A DNA stretch of 29,308 nt from Paramacrobiotus richtersi (taxonomy: Eukaryota; Tardigrada; Eutardigrada; Parachela; Macrobiotidae): the NCBI GenBank assembly GCA_034698045.1, contig JAQGAU010000388.1, forward strand, positions 1-29,308, given 5' to 3'. The number at the start of each line of letters is the position of its first letter. Position 1 is the first letter of the stretch. The position numbers were made by a program, and so were the translations under genes. The notes below the pieces were generated by a model, which saw only the letters and a program-made list of their open reading frames with translations, made no database searches and was not told where the DNA came from. Of this stretch, positions 1-11,700 are shown piece by piece.

Positions 1-24
1 AACAAGAGCGCCCACACCGCCGCC

Positions 25-3000
25 ATGGAGGCCGTGCCCGAGAACGGGAGCGCCGAGTCCATCCTGTCCACCCCCTCCTCCCAGCCGTCGAGTCAAAAGA
101 GCCAGGCACGCAACGGAATGAATGGGCATAAGAACGGCGTGAACGGGGTCCATGATAAGACGCCCGCCTCCAGCCAGAACTCAAGTCCGCGCCCGTTGAG
201 CCCGACGTCCATTTCGCGACAGGGCGAGAAGGAAGAGCTGCAGAATCTGAACAATCGTCTGGCGATTCTCCTGGATAAACTGCATGAGTCCAACAGTGAG
301 AATGGGATTTTGAAGGTAACGGCAATATTTTTTGACATTTTCTCATTGATTTTTAATCTCTCAAAAATTCCGGAAAATTTAATTATCAGAATTTTAGATT
401 TTTTGGCTTTTTTTATAAAAATGCTTGATCTCCAAATCGTTCAATTAAAAGCAGGTTTTCCAGACGATGTTGTGGTTATTTTAGGAGCTGTTGGCGCAGA
501 AAGAGGGACAAAACGACGCTCTGCTCGATTCGCAGCTGGAACTGCATCGTGAACAGGTGCGCAAACTGAGTCTCGCCTTGGACCAGGAAAGCAACGAGAA
601 AGTCGCTGAGATTCTGGCGCGTGATCGGATGCAGGTCGAGTTGGATCAGCTCAAGAGCAGGTACGTTTCCGGCGCGTTCTTTGTCGTATTCGCAAGTTTT
701 TCGTACATTCTGATGACATTCAGTATAACGCACAAATCGGCAGGCATAGTACAGGAAAAAAGTGAAAATAGTGTCAAATTAAATAGGATAAAAAACCGAG
801 TAATTTGTACAGTTTTTCGATTTTACTGGTGTGTTCTTTCGGTGGTCGCTGACTGAACGTGGCTTTCTGTTGTAGTTTGGCTGGACTGCAGGCTCGTGTG
901 GAAGATGCCGAAACACGGGCGCGCAATGCTGAACGACTGCAGCGGGAAGAGAATCGCAAATTGACCGACGCGGGAATCGCGCTGAACGAGGCTAACCAGC
1001 AGAAAAACGTACGTGTACATCGTCCTAAACTACTTGTAAAACGATCTGTCGCTGTTGATTTTTGAATACACTATTATACCGACGTTGTCTGAGCGATCTT
1101 GTGTATGTTTTAAAAATTATTATTACTATTAAAATTAGTGTCCTTTTAATCGAATCTTGTCTGAATTGTAGGGATTTAATTTTTATTAATTGTTCGGAAA
1201 TTAATTTGGTATTATAACGAGTGGATTTTACAGATGTACAAGGCCGATTTGGAGAAGTTGATGTCGCAGTTCCGCGCGCTGCAGACTGATCTGGAGAAGG
1301 AAGTAGCGTCCCGTGCTGCCCTGCAGAACGAACTGAATACGGTCAAGGAAACGGCGGAGTTCGAGCTGAAACTGGCCCTTGATGTACGCTACCATCGATG
1401 CTATTATTTTATTTAAAAAATTCTTTATTCATTTGTCAATCGTGATACATGTATGACATTTAGGTTAAATCATGTACATTTTTTCTGTTCATATTTATGT
1501 ACATTTTTTTCGTTGGTGTACATTGTAGAAAATGAAGCGTCAGGCCGTTCCGTTGGATGCCGTGGACAGCAACAGTGCGCGCCGCTCCTTCCAGGATGTC
1601 AACATGAACCGCATGCGGGAACAGTTTCAGGAGGATATGGATGCTGCTCGCGACGACATTGAGGAACAGCTGGCCGAAATGTATCAGCGCAAGGTACTTT
1701 TTTCTCGCATTCAATGTCAACAAACTACACTTTTTTAGTTCATGAAAATGTAAAACTTTGTGTATCGATAAATATTTAATTAAAAAAATTCTTGGCAGTC
1801 ACTGGCAGTCAGTTTGTTATTTTCGCATTGATTTAATGTCGGCCAGATTTGAATTTTACCGTGTAATCCGCGGTGGAGATTTTTTCATTATTTATTGTAC
1901 ATTTTGTATTTTAAATTTGTCCTTTCAGTTATTTTGTCTTAATTGGATGTTAGGTATTCAGGTTTCACCACCGAAAATGTGTTGTTTATCGATAGAAATT
2001 TGAACGTGCACTCTTGTTTAGTTGGACGACATGAACACTCAGCTGCGCATGATGGACCAAGATCTACAGCATCAACAACAGAGTGCCATCTCCGCCAACA
2101 AGAGCTACCGTGAAATCGCCCAACAGCTGGCGGCTGTGCAGAAAGCTGTAAGTTTTGCTCTCCCGTGTCACACTCTTGACGATTGCCTTTATTTTCATTA
2201 TTTTTCATTTATAATAATTTATTCACTCATTTTGCATTATGTGTATAGTATAGTTTAATAAAAAAATTTATCTCTATATTGCTTTCCAACTTGTTTGCTG
2301 AAACTGACTAGATGGACATTAAGTTTAAATTTTTTAATTACATTTCCATTCAATTTACGAATTCTACAAGTAGCAGATTTTATTATTTTTTTCTTAATTT
2401 AATTTTATTTATGATTTATTGATTTTTTTCTGCAGAATCGTGATTGGGAGGACGAGCTGAACCGACTGCGCGAGGAATACGACAATTACAAGGAACAGAC
2501 GGAGCAGCGCATGTATGAAATGTCCAATACCATCCGCGAGAACAGCGCCCGCTACCAACAGATCATCGAAGAAAACCGGGAGCTGACCGAGTATTATGCC
2601 AGTATTTCGACGGAAATCAAAACTTTCGATACACTAATGACAGGAGAGGAGAAACGGTACGTGGTTGACCGTAGTGATGTGCAGCTAGGTTGGGAATGCG
2701 ACTGTCAATCTGCATTACCGTACATAGCAACACTTAATTTTGATTTTTTATCACTGTTTTTCGGTTACAGTTGTAACAAAATCCTTTGATCACGCAACTT
2801 ATTACTCCTCCTTTTTTATATTACTCCACCTTTTTTATATTATCACAGCCTGTAACTTGGTTTTTCATATCGTTCATTTTGTTCCTTTGGGTTGGTGTGT
2901 ATTTGTTTTGGTTGTTACGATCTTTTTTAAAAATTGTTTTCTTGGTTATTTACCGAACAGTAATTTTTTTTTGGTGAATTCTTTTACCTTTTTTCGCTCT

Positions 3001-4557
3001 TTACTGTTTGTGGTCCCATGAATAGTTTCTTTGCCTGTTTGTATAACATGCGCCAAGCGGTAGTGTCCTGTTGCAGTATCGGTATTACGCCGGAGCGCCG
3101 TGCCGCTCTGTACTCCCGCGGTTGCAAGCGCAAGCGACCGGAAGCCAGTTTGTCGGGGCTGTCGGCCTCGGCCAGCCGGGTCAACAATGTGGCACGTCCC
3201 CGGGCTTCTCATTCACAGACGACACTCAAGGCCTCCGCCAACAAGTCCCGCTGCAGCGGGGAGATCCGCATCCTGGAGTTGGATCCCGGGAAGGTCATTC
3301 GCATTGAGAACACCGGCGATAAGGTGCGCACAGTCGTTGGGTGAAATATTACTAAATTATTGTATTCTTAGAGTTTTTGTTGATTAGTTCACATTTTTGT
3401 ACCGTACAGTTCGCCGTAGTAGTCCGCTGATCGATTTGGTCTTTGCAGGCTACTGATATCTCGGGATGTGTGCTGACCCAGATGGCCCAGGGAGAAGAGA
3501 CGGTCCAGTATGTTTTCGAGGCTGGTGCCACTATCGCCGGCAAGGGAGTCATTTCGGTGAGGAATCTTTAGGTTTTCACGTGTTGTAATGTATTTACATT
3601 CTCCATGAATGCAAACCGTTTGAGTCGGATGGTCTTTTATTTTACATCCTTGTAGTCAGATTTGTTGAAACTTTTTTCATGTTTTTCATTGTATCTTGGG
3701 AGTATTCTAATTTTTTGTATTTCTTTTCCGCTCAAAATAGCCTCTCGCTGATTTGTACTGGTTGTTTGGTTCAAGTTTACTGTTGTTTATTTAACCAAAT
3801 TTCTTGTGTGATGTGGCAGATTTACGGTCCGAAGGGAGCGGGTGACGTGCCGCATGACAGCTTGACGGAGCGCGTGGCCGAGACGGACTGGCTGGAGTCG
3901 CGTACCACCGCGGCCTACCTGCGCGATCCCAGCGGCAAGGAACTGGCCAACTACGAGTCCGTCTGCGATGTGGACGTCACGTCCAGTGGATCCCAGCCCG
4001 GCAGTGTTTCTCGTCAGAGCTCAGTAAGATTTTGCACAATTAGTCAGGTCAATATGTTGGTAGTACATTTTCAGTGTTTTATTATCTTGTTTTATGTGTT
4101 TTCATTATCTGCATAATTTCAGTAATTTTTTATGAATTCCATTGTTATTTCTGGCATATTTAATGATAATGCCTTATCTGTTTGAATGTTTATATGTTTT
4201 TTGTTATCTTGTTTTATTTAAGTATTTTTCGCATTTTTAATAATTGTGTTTAGACTTGTCTTTTTCAATGTTAATGTGCTTTTTTATCTTGTTTTACGTA
4301 TTTTAATTTTATTAATTTTGAATTTTTTTTATCTTTTGTAATTATTATTTATTTTGATGCATTTTACAACTGTTAGTATTTTTTTATATGCTTAGATGGA
4401 AATGTTTAGTGATAAGTTAAATTTGGGTAATTTTTTTTATAATTTATAATTTTTTAACAATTAGTTTTATTAGGTAAAGTAGTTTTTTCCGTGGCAGTCA
4501 ATATTTTTACGATCTTTTTTTCAGGGTTGGCTGCAGAAGATTTTCGGATCGGGATAA
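25..4557 (+). CDS. Nuclear lamin-type intermediate filament protein, 11 exons, no CaaX box
   Basis: Exons I can splice in frame: 25-315, 485-660, 876-1008, 1234-1383, 1529-1693, 2022-2147, 2436-2656, 3077-3323, 3449-3556, 3820-4023, 4525-4557, giving 617 residues. All introns are GT-AG. The head (1-67) ends in RPLSPTSISR, the CDK-type site that precedes the rod in lamins. The rod runs from EKEELQNLNNRLA (about 68) to LMTGEEKR (about 421). Its roughly 350 residues match the long lamin coil 1B rather than the shorter vertebrate cytoplasmic type. The tail has a basic NLS, CKRKRPE (437-443), then a lamin tail Ig-fold (about 480-600, with GEIRILELDPGKVIRIEN). The last exon encodes only GWLQKIFGSG, so there is no CaaX prenylation motif. 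By family, it would form the nuclear lamina as coiled-coil dimers. Tardigrades also have a lamin-derived cytoplasmic protein (cytotardin); the NLS here favours a nuclear lamin. The ATG at 25 lies in GCCGCCATGG, a strong Kozak context. Confidence 0.93.
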
Positions 4558-4832
4558 GGAGAATGTTGCGCGACGACTATCCGCCTTGGTTCCTGTTAAT
4601 ATTTCTGTAGTAAATTGGAAACATATTTTGAACTGTTGCGCACGAGTTTTTTGATAAGGTATTATTTTTTGTATAGTTTTAGTGGCTTATCACTTGCATC
4701 TGGCTGTATCTGATGTTTTCTCTCTTTTGGTATTTTTATGCTTTATGTATCTGAATGTGGCCCGGGATTGTTGGGCAAAACTGCGGTATGTGCGTTAATA
4801 TTTTTTGGGAATAAAATAATCAAGACATGATA
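4558..4832 (+). promoter_or_regulatory. Lamin 3' UTR with poly(A) signal
   Basis: The stretch after the lamin stop has no coding potential. It contains AATAAA at 4810-4815, the likely polyadenylation signal of the lamin transcript. Cleavage is expected some 10-30 bases later. Confidence 0.6.
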
Positions 4833-4917
4833 AGAAATATGAATCAAAAATAAAATGATAAAAAATATAAATCAAAAATAAAAAGATAAAAAATATAAAT
4901 CACAAATAAAAATTATG
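4833..4917. repeat. AT-rich tandem repeat, ~28 bp x 3
   Basis: Three near-identical units of about 27-28 bases follow one another. Each contains ATAAATCAAAAATAAAA or a close variant followed by GATAAA. The array lies between the lamin poly(A) signal and the convergent PET117-like gene. No coding sequence is visible. Confidence 0.7.
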
Positions 4918-5209
4918 ATTAGAAATCTGGAATCGCGGGATTTATGCAAGGAGAAATACGAGCAGCGAAAACTCACGAAATTGGTTTTTTTTTTGCGGTA
5001 GAGAATCAGACATGTAAATAACCGGGATTCAAGTAATATTTTAATAATAATAAATTCGCCAGCATTCTTTTTCATCAGTCTGAACCAACTGAAAAACAGT
5101 ACATAGCACACGGATTCACAACGTACAAAATACTGCTACATGCAAATCAGTACTCGATATTTGATTGAGAACGTTTCGCAGCCACTGCGGAACAACTGGC
5201 ACTGCAGCA

Positions 5210-5428
5210 TCAGGAAGTTGGGATTTCGTCAGGTAAGGAGAGTATCGGTGTTTTTCCGGTTGGATTCCTTGCATTCTCTGAGCGACGGTAATTCTGTCGT
5301 TGGATATCCAGCTCGACGCCCTGGCGAACTTTCTCCAGATCCCATTGCTGTGACAGATGAACGTAAGCAACAATTGCAGTTGACAGAGCCGCAGATACTC
5401 CCAAAGTCACTTTGGACGCTGTGGACAT
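5210..5428 (-). CDS. PET117: PET117-like cytochrome c oxidase assembly factor
   Basis: The 72-residue reading frame begins MSTASKVTLGVSAALSTA and continues VHLSQQWDLEKVRQGVELDI then RQNYRRSEN. This matches the small mitochondrial protein PET117: an SKV(V/T)LG start, one membrane segment (about residues 6-23), a QQWD motif, and a basic helix R-G-V-x-x-D-I-x-R-Q ending RR-x-EN. By family it sits at the inner membrane and supports heme A synthesis and cytochrome oxidase assembly. The conserved part stops at SEN (about residue 52). The following 20 residues (ARNPTGKTPIL...) do not resemble the family C-terminus, so this may be read-through into an intron. A GC-AG intron ending at a TGCTGCAG acceptor (minus strand, near 5190) is possible but unproven. 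ATTAAA on the minus strand at 5040-5045 could be the poly(A) signal. The gene is divergent from the nicotinamidase gene. Confidence 0.8.
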   Translation of the reverse strand: MSTASKVTLGVSAALSTAIVAYVHLSQQWDLEKVRQGVELDIQRQNYRRSENARNPTGKTPILSLPDEIPTS

Positions 5429-5787
5429 GGTCTCGGAGAAAAATGAGGAGATAAAGACTCATAAAGTGAGAAAAATGAGTTTTGGCTTTCGCGTTTGGTT
5501 TTTTCATGGGCACCTATTTTACTGCCTGCCGAAGCTCCGCAGTGGGGTGGTGGTTTAAAGTGTTGCAGCAGTACAGGTAACCGTCTACGTGTGGATGGTA
5601 CGCCACCATTCATGACAATACGGGCACAGGCGCGTTTCTGATTCACCATTATTTTATTTTGAAATTTATGATTCATCACAATTCAGGATAAGTGTAGTTT
5701 GTTCGCAGTTCTTTACACGTTTTTGCGGATTGAATTGGTGTTATCCAGGTACAAAACTGTAACTGCTCCCCTTCGAAGAAACTTGAT
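5429..5787. promoter_or_regulatory. Divergent intergenic region, PET117-like / nicotinamidase
   Basis: The two flanking genes point away from each other across only about 360 bases, so this stretch must hold both promoters and both 5' UTRs. I see no TATA box in a convincing position. Short reading frames here are shadows with no recognisable product. Confidence 0.5.
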
Positions 5788-8700
5788 ATGGCCAGCGAAG
5801 ACGATGATCTGCGGTTCTTCGATCTCATGTTCCAGCGAGCAGACAACGGCGCTGACGAAAGGATTTTTGACAGATTCAGATCAGGGTATTTTTCATCTTT
5901 TCTTAATCTGTCCTCTCATCTGAATATTTTTATAATATATCCTATAATAAATTTTGCGTTTTTTAGCGATGGAGATAAGGCAACGGTGAAGAAGAGCGCA
6001 TTTGGCGAACTGGTTCGAGCTCTTTTGACTTTTCCGACGATCGTTGAAAACGGCCTTCCCACACCCGACCAGATCGTCGACCTGGTCTACCGGGTCTTTG
6101 ATAAGGATCAGGATGACGCTCTGAATCGCGCCGAGTTCCGGGATTGCTTCGATCGGTGGATGCGAACGGTAAGGCTTGAATTGCGCAATTTGCTGGTTTT
6201 TCTCAGAATTCTGTTCAAAAGAATTAATAAAATGCTTTTAAATTTTAATATTAATTTAAAAAAAACTTGATGATTTAATCTGATAAATTAAAGTATCCTT
6301 CGTTTTTTTCAATTAAAATGTTACAAATTTCTTCAACGAATAAAATTACACGGTTAAAAATGATTGAATAAAACTTTTCATTGTTAAAATTTTAATAAAC
6401 ATTAAAAAAATGTAATTGCAGTTATTTTAATATAAATTTGATAGAATTAAATGACGGATATTTAGTTTTCATTGAAATCTTCGAGAATCAATATTAATCA
6501 TTTTTGGGAATACGGATCATGGGGTTTTTAAATTTTTTGTGGAATTTGTAGATTTTATTCCCAAAATATTGTCTGCTGATTGTCGACGTGCAGAATGATT
6601 TTATCGACGGAAGTTTAGCGGTGCGTCACGGACCCGCCCAGCAGGAGGGGCGGGATGTCATCCCGGTGATTAACGGGCTGTTGGAGCGCTGCCGCTTTCC
6701 GACGGTGGCGTATTCGCAGGACTGGCATCCGGCTGATCATTGCTCGTTTTTTGACAATGTCGCCCGGCAGACCTTCCATCCGAGCAGTCAGGTTAGCTGC
6801 GCAAAACATGGGCGTTTATTTAATAATAAGTTTTTTTATTTTTCAGTGGTTGGGTTTTTTATTACTTAATTGTTTGCAGTATCAAGTGATACTAATTGGT
6901 ATGATTATTTTGTAATAATATTTAATTATTCCATTGTTTTTTATTTTTTATTATGAATACTTTCTGGGGAAGATTTTTCTGTAGAAAAAAATGCTCTTTT
7001 TAGCTCTTTTCTCATTTTCTAATTTCTATTTATGCTTTTTGTACATTCTTTTTAGCAGATTTTTTTTGCAAGTTTTTTCGAAAAAAGGAACATTGTACTT
7101 TCGAAATAATTGTTATCTCGCTTTTCCCAGATCGTCGTTTTCTTTACCAGCAGTTTTGAGTTTTTTTATGAAAAATTGTTGAGTGATTTTTTCACGCTAT
7201 TCATATGATTTCGTCTTATGGCTGAATGAAGAGAAATGTTTGAACCAACGATTGTAATTATATTCTTCCGTAGATTACCAAGGAAAATGCCAAGATGTTC
7301 GATACTGTAGTTTTATCCGTGGACGGACTACCGGTGGAACAGACGCTATTTCCGGTGCACTGTGTTCAGCACACACACGGCGCCGAATTTCATTGTGATC
7401 TAAAGGTAAGCGAGGAATTTCTTGTTTGTTTTTTTTTCAGTCTTGCTTGATGTTGGTTGTACATTTCGTGCGAAATATCACCTATTCATTTTGATTGTAT
7501 TGTTTTTTAATAATTTTATTATTTGATAATTTAATTTTTAAATACTTTGATTATTATTTAAATAATTTTATTATTTGATAAATAGTTTTGATATTTGATA
7601 AATAATTTTAATAATGGATAAATAATTTGATTACTTTTTTATTTCACGTGACTACTTCCAAATTACTATTTTTTCACTGTGCTGTGGAATAAGAATTCAC
7701 TGACATGCTTTACGCAAGAAAGAAAAAATTAATTGAAGAATAATTACCGCAATAACCTGCAACTGACAATGTGAGCAAACTCCAGTTTTTATTTCTTGCC
7801 AGAGAAATTCTCAAAAATATAGGGCATGTACAACGTTTGAGCAATAGAAAAATGCAGTTAGATATTTTCCCATCTTCAGCAAGAGTATAAAAAACCCCCC
7901 GAAAACTACAAAACCCAAGAGAACACCCGAAGAGATCACCGAAAACAGATCATAATGTCAATGAAAACTGTATTGCCAATGTATCAGTCACCGTAAAACT
8001 CACATCCATCAAAAATCCCCATTCAGAATTCGCGTTGATGCTGACCAATAAACCCGGCCAATTTCCCCTTGACACCGAGACCCCGACGATTCGCTAAATG
8101 AAAATAGTCCGCCGCCGTCTTAACCGTGACATCTTTCTCCATGAATTCTTGCGTGGCTGTGTTCAAATCGGGCATATCGTACTGCTCAGCCATTTCCAGG
8201 ACCTCCTCCACGAACTCCCCGATCCCTGACAAGGTCCCCGTGTAAACAAACTTGAGCATCGCCTCGATCACCCGTCCATCAAAATTCTCCATTTTGCACA
8301 CGCCGGACACCTTCTCGGTCATGTTGGTGGCGAACATGGCGGTGAAGACGGGGGACCAGGCCGTTAAGATGGTGCGGTGCGCGGGGAACTCGCGGCCGTC
8401 GCGGGAGACCAGGGTGCAGTCCGACGCGGTTCCCGTGGCGTACAGCTTGGACATGTGCTGCGCCAGTAAGTGGGGGTGATGGACGGTGGTGTCGGGCGCG
8501 GTATTAGGGTAACGAATATCGAAAAAAGGGTTCACTTCGACGGACGTATCACGCTCTAGTTCACCCAGAAGAAACGCAGAAAAGGGTCGAATGCCCTTCC
8601 GCTTTCCATCGAAAATTGGCTTTTTTTCTCGTGACATACTGCGGACTATTGGAAAAAACTCAAATAAAAACACAGGATAATCTGAAAGCTATGAGAGTTT

Positions 8701-11700
8701 CCTATTACGAAGACAAATGATTAAAACAATCACAATAATATGATTTCTTGGATGATAAGTGCCAGATTTCTTGGACACCGTCACTCCATGCTCTGCGTAA
8801 GAGCATTGCCCCGCCCTCTTAACTGCATTAGGTCTGTCGAGACAGCCAGCCGCCCTGTGCAGGTGAATGATCCTGAAGCACACTGTAAATGGCTTCTCGG
8901 GGCGGTGTTGTTAGACATCAGTCCGTAACATGTGTGAAAAGCAATCTTCCAGACTGAAGCTGACAACATGATTAGTGTAATTCAATTGTAAAAACTGCTA
9001 CACAAGACAGATATATTAAACTGGTGAGAATTGACCAATAAGCTACACTGAGAATCATTACAGGTAGTGGACGCGCATGATCCCCGTGCGGTGTCGATAA
9101 CGGTGCAGAAAGGTCATGTGCCGCAGCCGGAATGGTTTAGTGCCTTTGAGGATGTCCTCCACAAGCACCGCACCGATCTCCACCAGTTTCTCCAGAAAAA
9201 TAACATTACGGATGTTTTCGTCTGCGGGTTGGCTTACGATTTCTGTGTGGGTAAGCGAGACTTCGATGAACATTATCTACTGTTTTCTGAATAATTTTAT
9301 TCCTGTCAGTAATTGTAGACTAATTTATTCTTATTTAGATTAATCTATTTAACTTAAATCGCAGTTAAATTCACAAATAAATCTGTGTAAATCAAGCACG
9401 TAGTAATAAACTGGCAAAAATAAATCTATACATAAAAAATAAGTCTGAATAATTGTTTGATTTATTTGAATACAGCTTAACCTTAAATCACGCTGAATCC
9501 ACACATATGCATAAATAATTCATAGTAATAAATTAAAAAAAATAAATCCATTTATAAAAAAATTATTCCAAGAAAACTCTTGATTTCTTTGAGTACAGCG
9601 GAACTTAAATCACCGTTAAATCGATAAATATATGTAAATAATTTTAACGCAGTAATAAATTATTAAAAATAAATCTATTCATAAAAAAATAATTCTAAGA
9701 AGATCGCTGATTTCTTTCAGTACAGCGTTATATTGACCACAGTTATATTGATATTAATATACAAGTGTTGGGTCGCGCTAGCGCGCAACCCATTCGTGTT
9801 TGAAATGTTGGAATTTCTGGAATTTTGATTGGCGGAGTGACTTATAAAAATGGGGAGTACTAAAAAATAAATAAAGTTTCTTAAAATATTACTTATACAC
9901 AAATAAACAGAGCGCCGCATACTATACGAGGCTAGAGGCAGCTGACATACAGTAGTATGCGCTTTTTCAGGTGGTACATACCCTTTTATATTTCTCCACA
10001 CGATAGACGAAATTTGAAAAATGTCAATTGTTCTATCAGTTCAACCTTTCTACTCACCTTTTTTTTGCGAACATTATTAAATTTTGTGCTTTGTTATTCG
10101 AAATTTGTTCGTTTAAACTTCGTTATTCGACGTTGCGATCGTTTCAGAATCAATCGCTAATTAAAAAAATAGATGGGGAACTACATTTCACTCTAAAGTA
10201 AACTTCACTTCCTATGCAAATGTAATTTTAGGTGAATGGCGTTCCCCCTCGTTATTAAAACAGCATATTAATAATGCGCTGCTCATAGTTTCCTGATTTC
10301 GCTTATATGAAAATTACTGTCGTTTCGTTAACGGTTCAAGTTTTTCGCCCCTCCGGGTTGGTCGAATGTTAAACGAATTACCACGTATGCCCCACCGACT
10401 GGCGACATGATTTGAAATTAAAAGTTCTGATGTGCCATTGTCCACTGTTGTGGAAGTGCCCTGCTTACTATTTGAGATTACTGATTCGCATTAATTTATT
10501 AAAAAGAGATCAGGAATCAGAAGCGTACGGTTTATGTTACTTAGTTGTTTCAGCACACATGCAGAAGCAGCCAAAATCTGGAAAATCAGAAATCTTTTAC
10601 TTTCGAAAGGTAAAATAGGTAGTGATGTTTTACGTATTCCGTATATGCATTCCGGAGGCGTATGAGTAGTCGCTACTTATAAAGTTATGTTCATAAACAT
10701 AGATCACAAATTCACTGCAATTCTAGAGCGTAATAATGATATTTATAGCCTTTAATCTGAGTATCCGTATGTAAGACTTAGAACTCTCTGTCTGCTAAAA
10801 ACTGTGATTTGAGAAGGTTGGTAAATTTCTCCCATCACACTGATTACTATATTAACAATAAAACTGGTAATTCAACCTTTTTGTATTTGAAATATTAAAG
10901 GTTCTGAAATTGCATAAAGTATAGAATAAGCGGTCCCAGCGCAAGCACTGTTTTACTATCTATGGCGTTGCTTATTAAAGATGAAATTTAAAAACTATAC
11001 TTGATTCTTGAACTGTGGAACGAAAAGGGACACGTTTTACGTAAATTGTCCATAACACAGACCTTTACGGGTGAAACACGGCGTGGCACCCGTTCCCTTT
11101 GCCCGTGCATTACAGCGTCCTGGATGGCATGTTGGATCGTTTGCTGACATGTGGTCAGAATCGACTGTCTTTAGATGAATTTTCTATATCTTTACCTTTG
11201 TTATTACATGTTTGGTTCGCTACACCCGTAAATCCTTGTACATTACTAAACTTTACAAAACCTTTCAGTGCAAAAATTGTAAACTTCGCTTCACCCATGA
11301 ATCCAATAAACGTTTTTATGGAAAACATTTGTTTTACGCACAAAAACACAGCGCCACATAATACACGAGGCTAAAAGCGCCTGGCATAGAATATTTTGCG
11401 GTTTCTTCAGGACCTGGTGGTACATGCCATACCATATTCATCCACACGATCGGCGAGATTTGCGAAATGTTGAACTTCTCAAAATGTTAAACCGCATACG
11501 CTTAATTCACTTCAACCGTTTAAGATTTTCTCTATCAGTTCGACCTTTTTCTGATCGCTTTTGCGTGAACACTGTTTTCTCTTCGTTTTAAACATCGTTG
11601 CTAAGCTTCTTTGCAGAACTCTGCAGAAAGAGTGCATTTCTCCACACTTTTACAATTTTTTTACACTATAACACTTTTTCAAAGCGTACTGTAGCACTAT

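Noticed and set aside
8252-8479. Plus-strand frames across the three BTB genes (also about 13741-14010 and 18115-18342)
   Set aside because: They recur only because the opposite strand is conserved coding sequence; their products show no domain and mirror the BTB codons.
8638-8673. Upstream ATG (8673) as start of BTB copy 1
   Set aside because: It adds 12 residues absent from copies 2 and 3, which both start at the MS(R/G)EK position.
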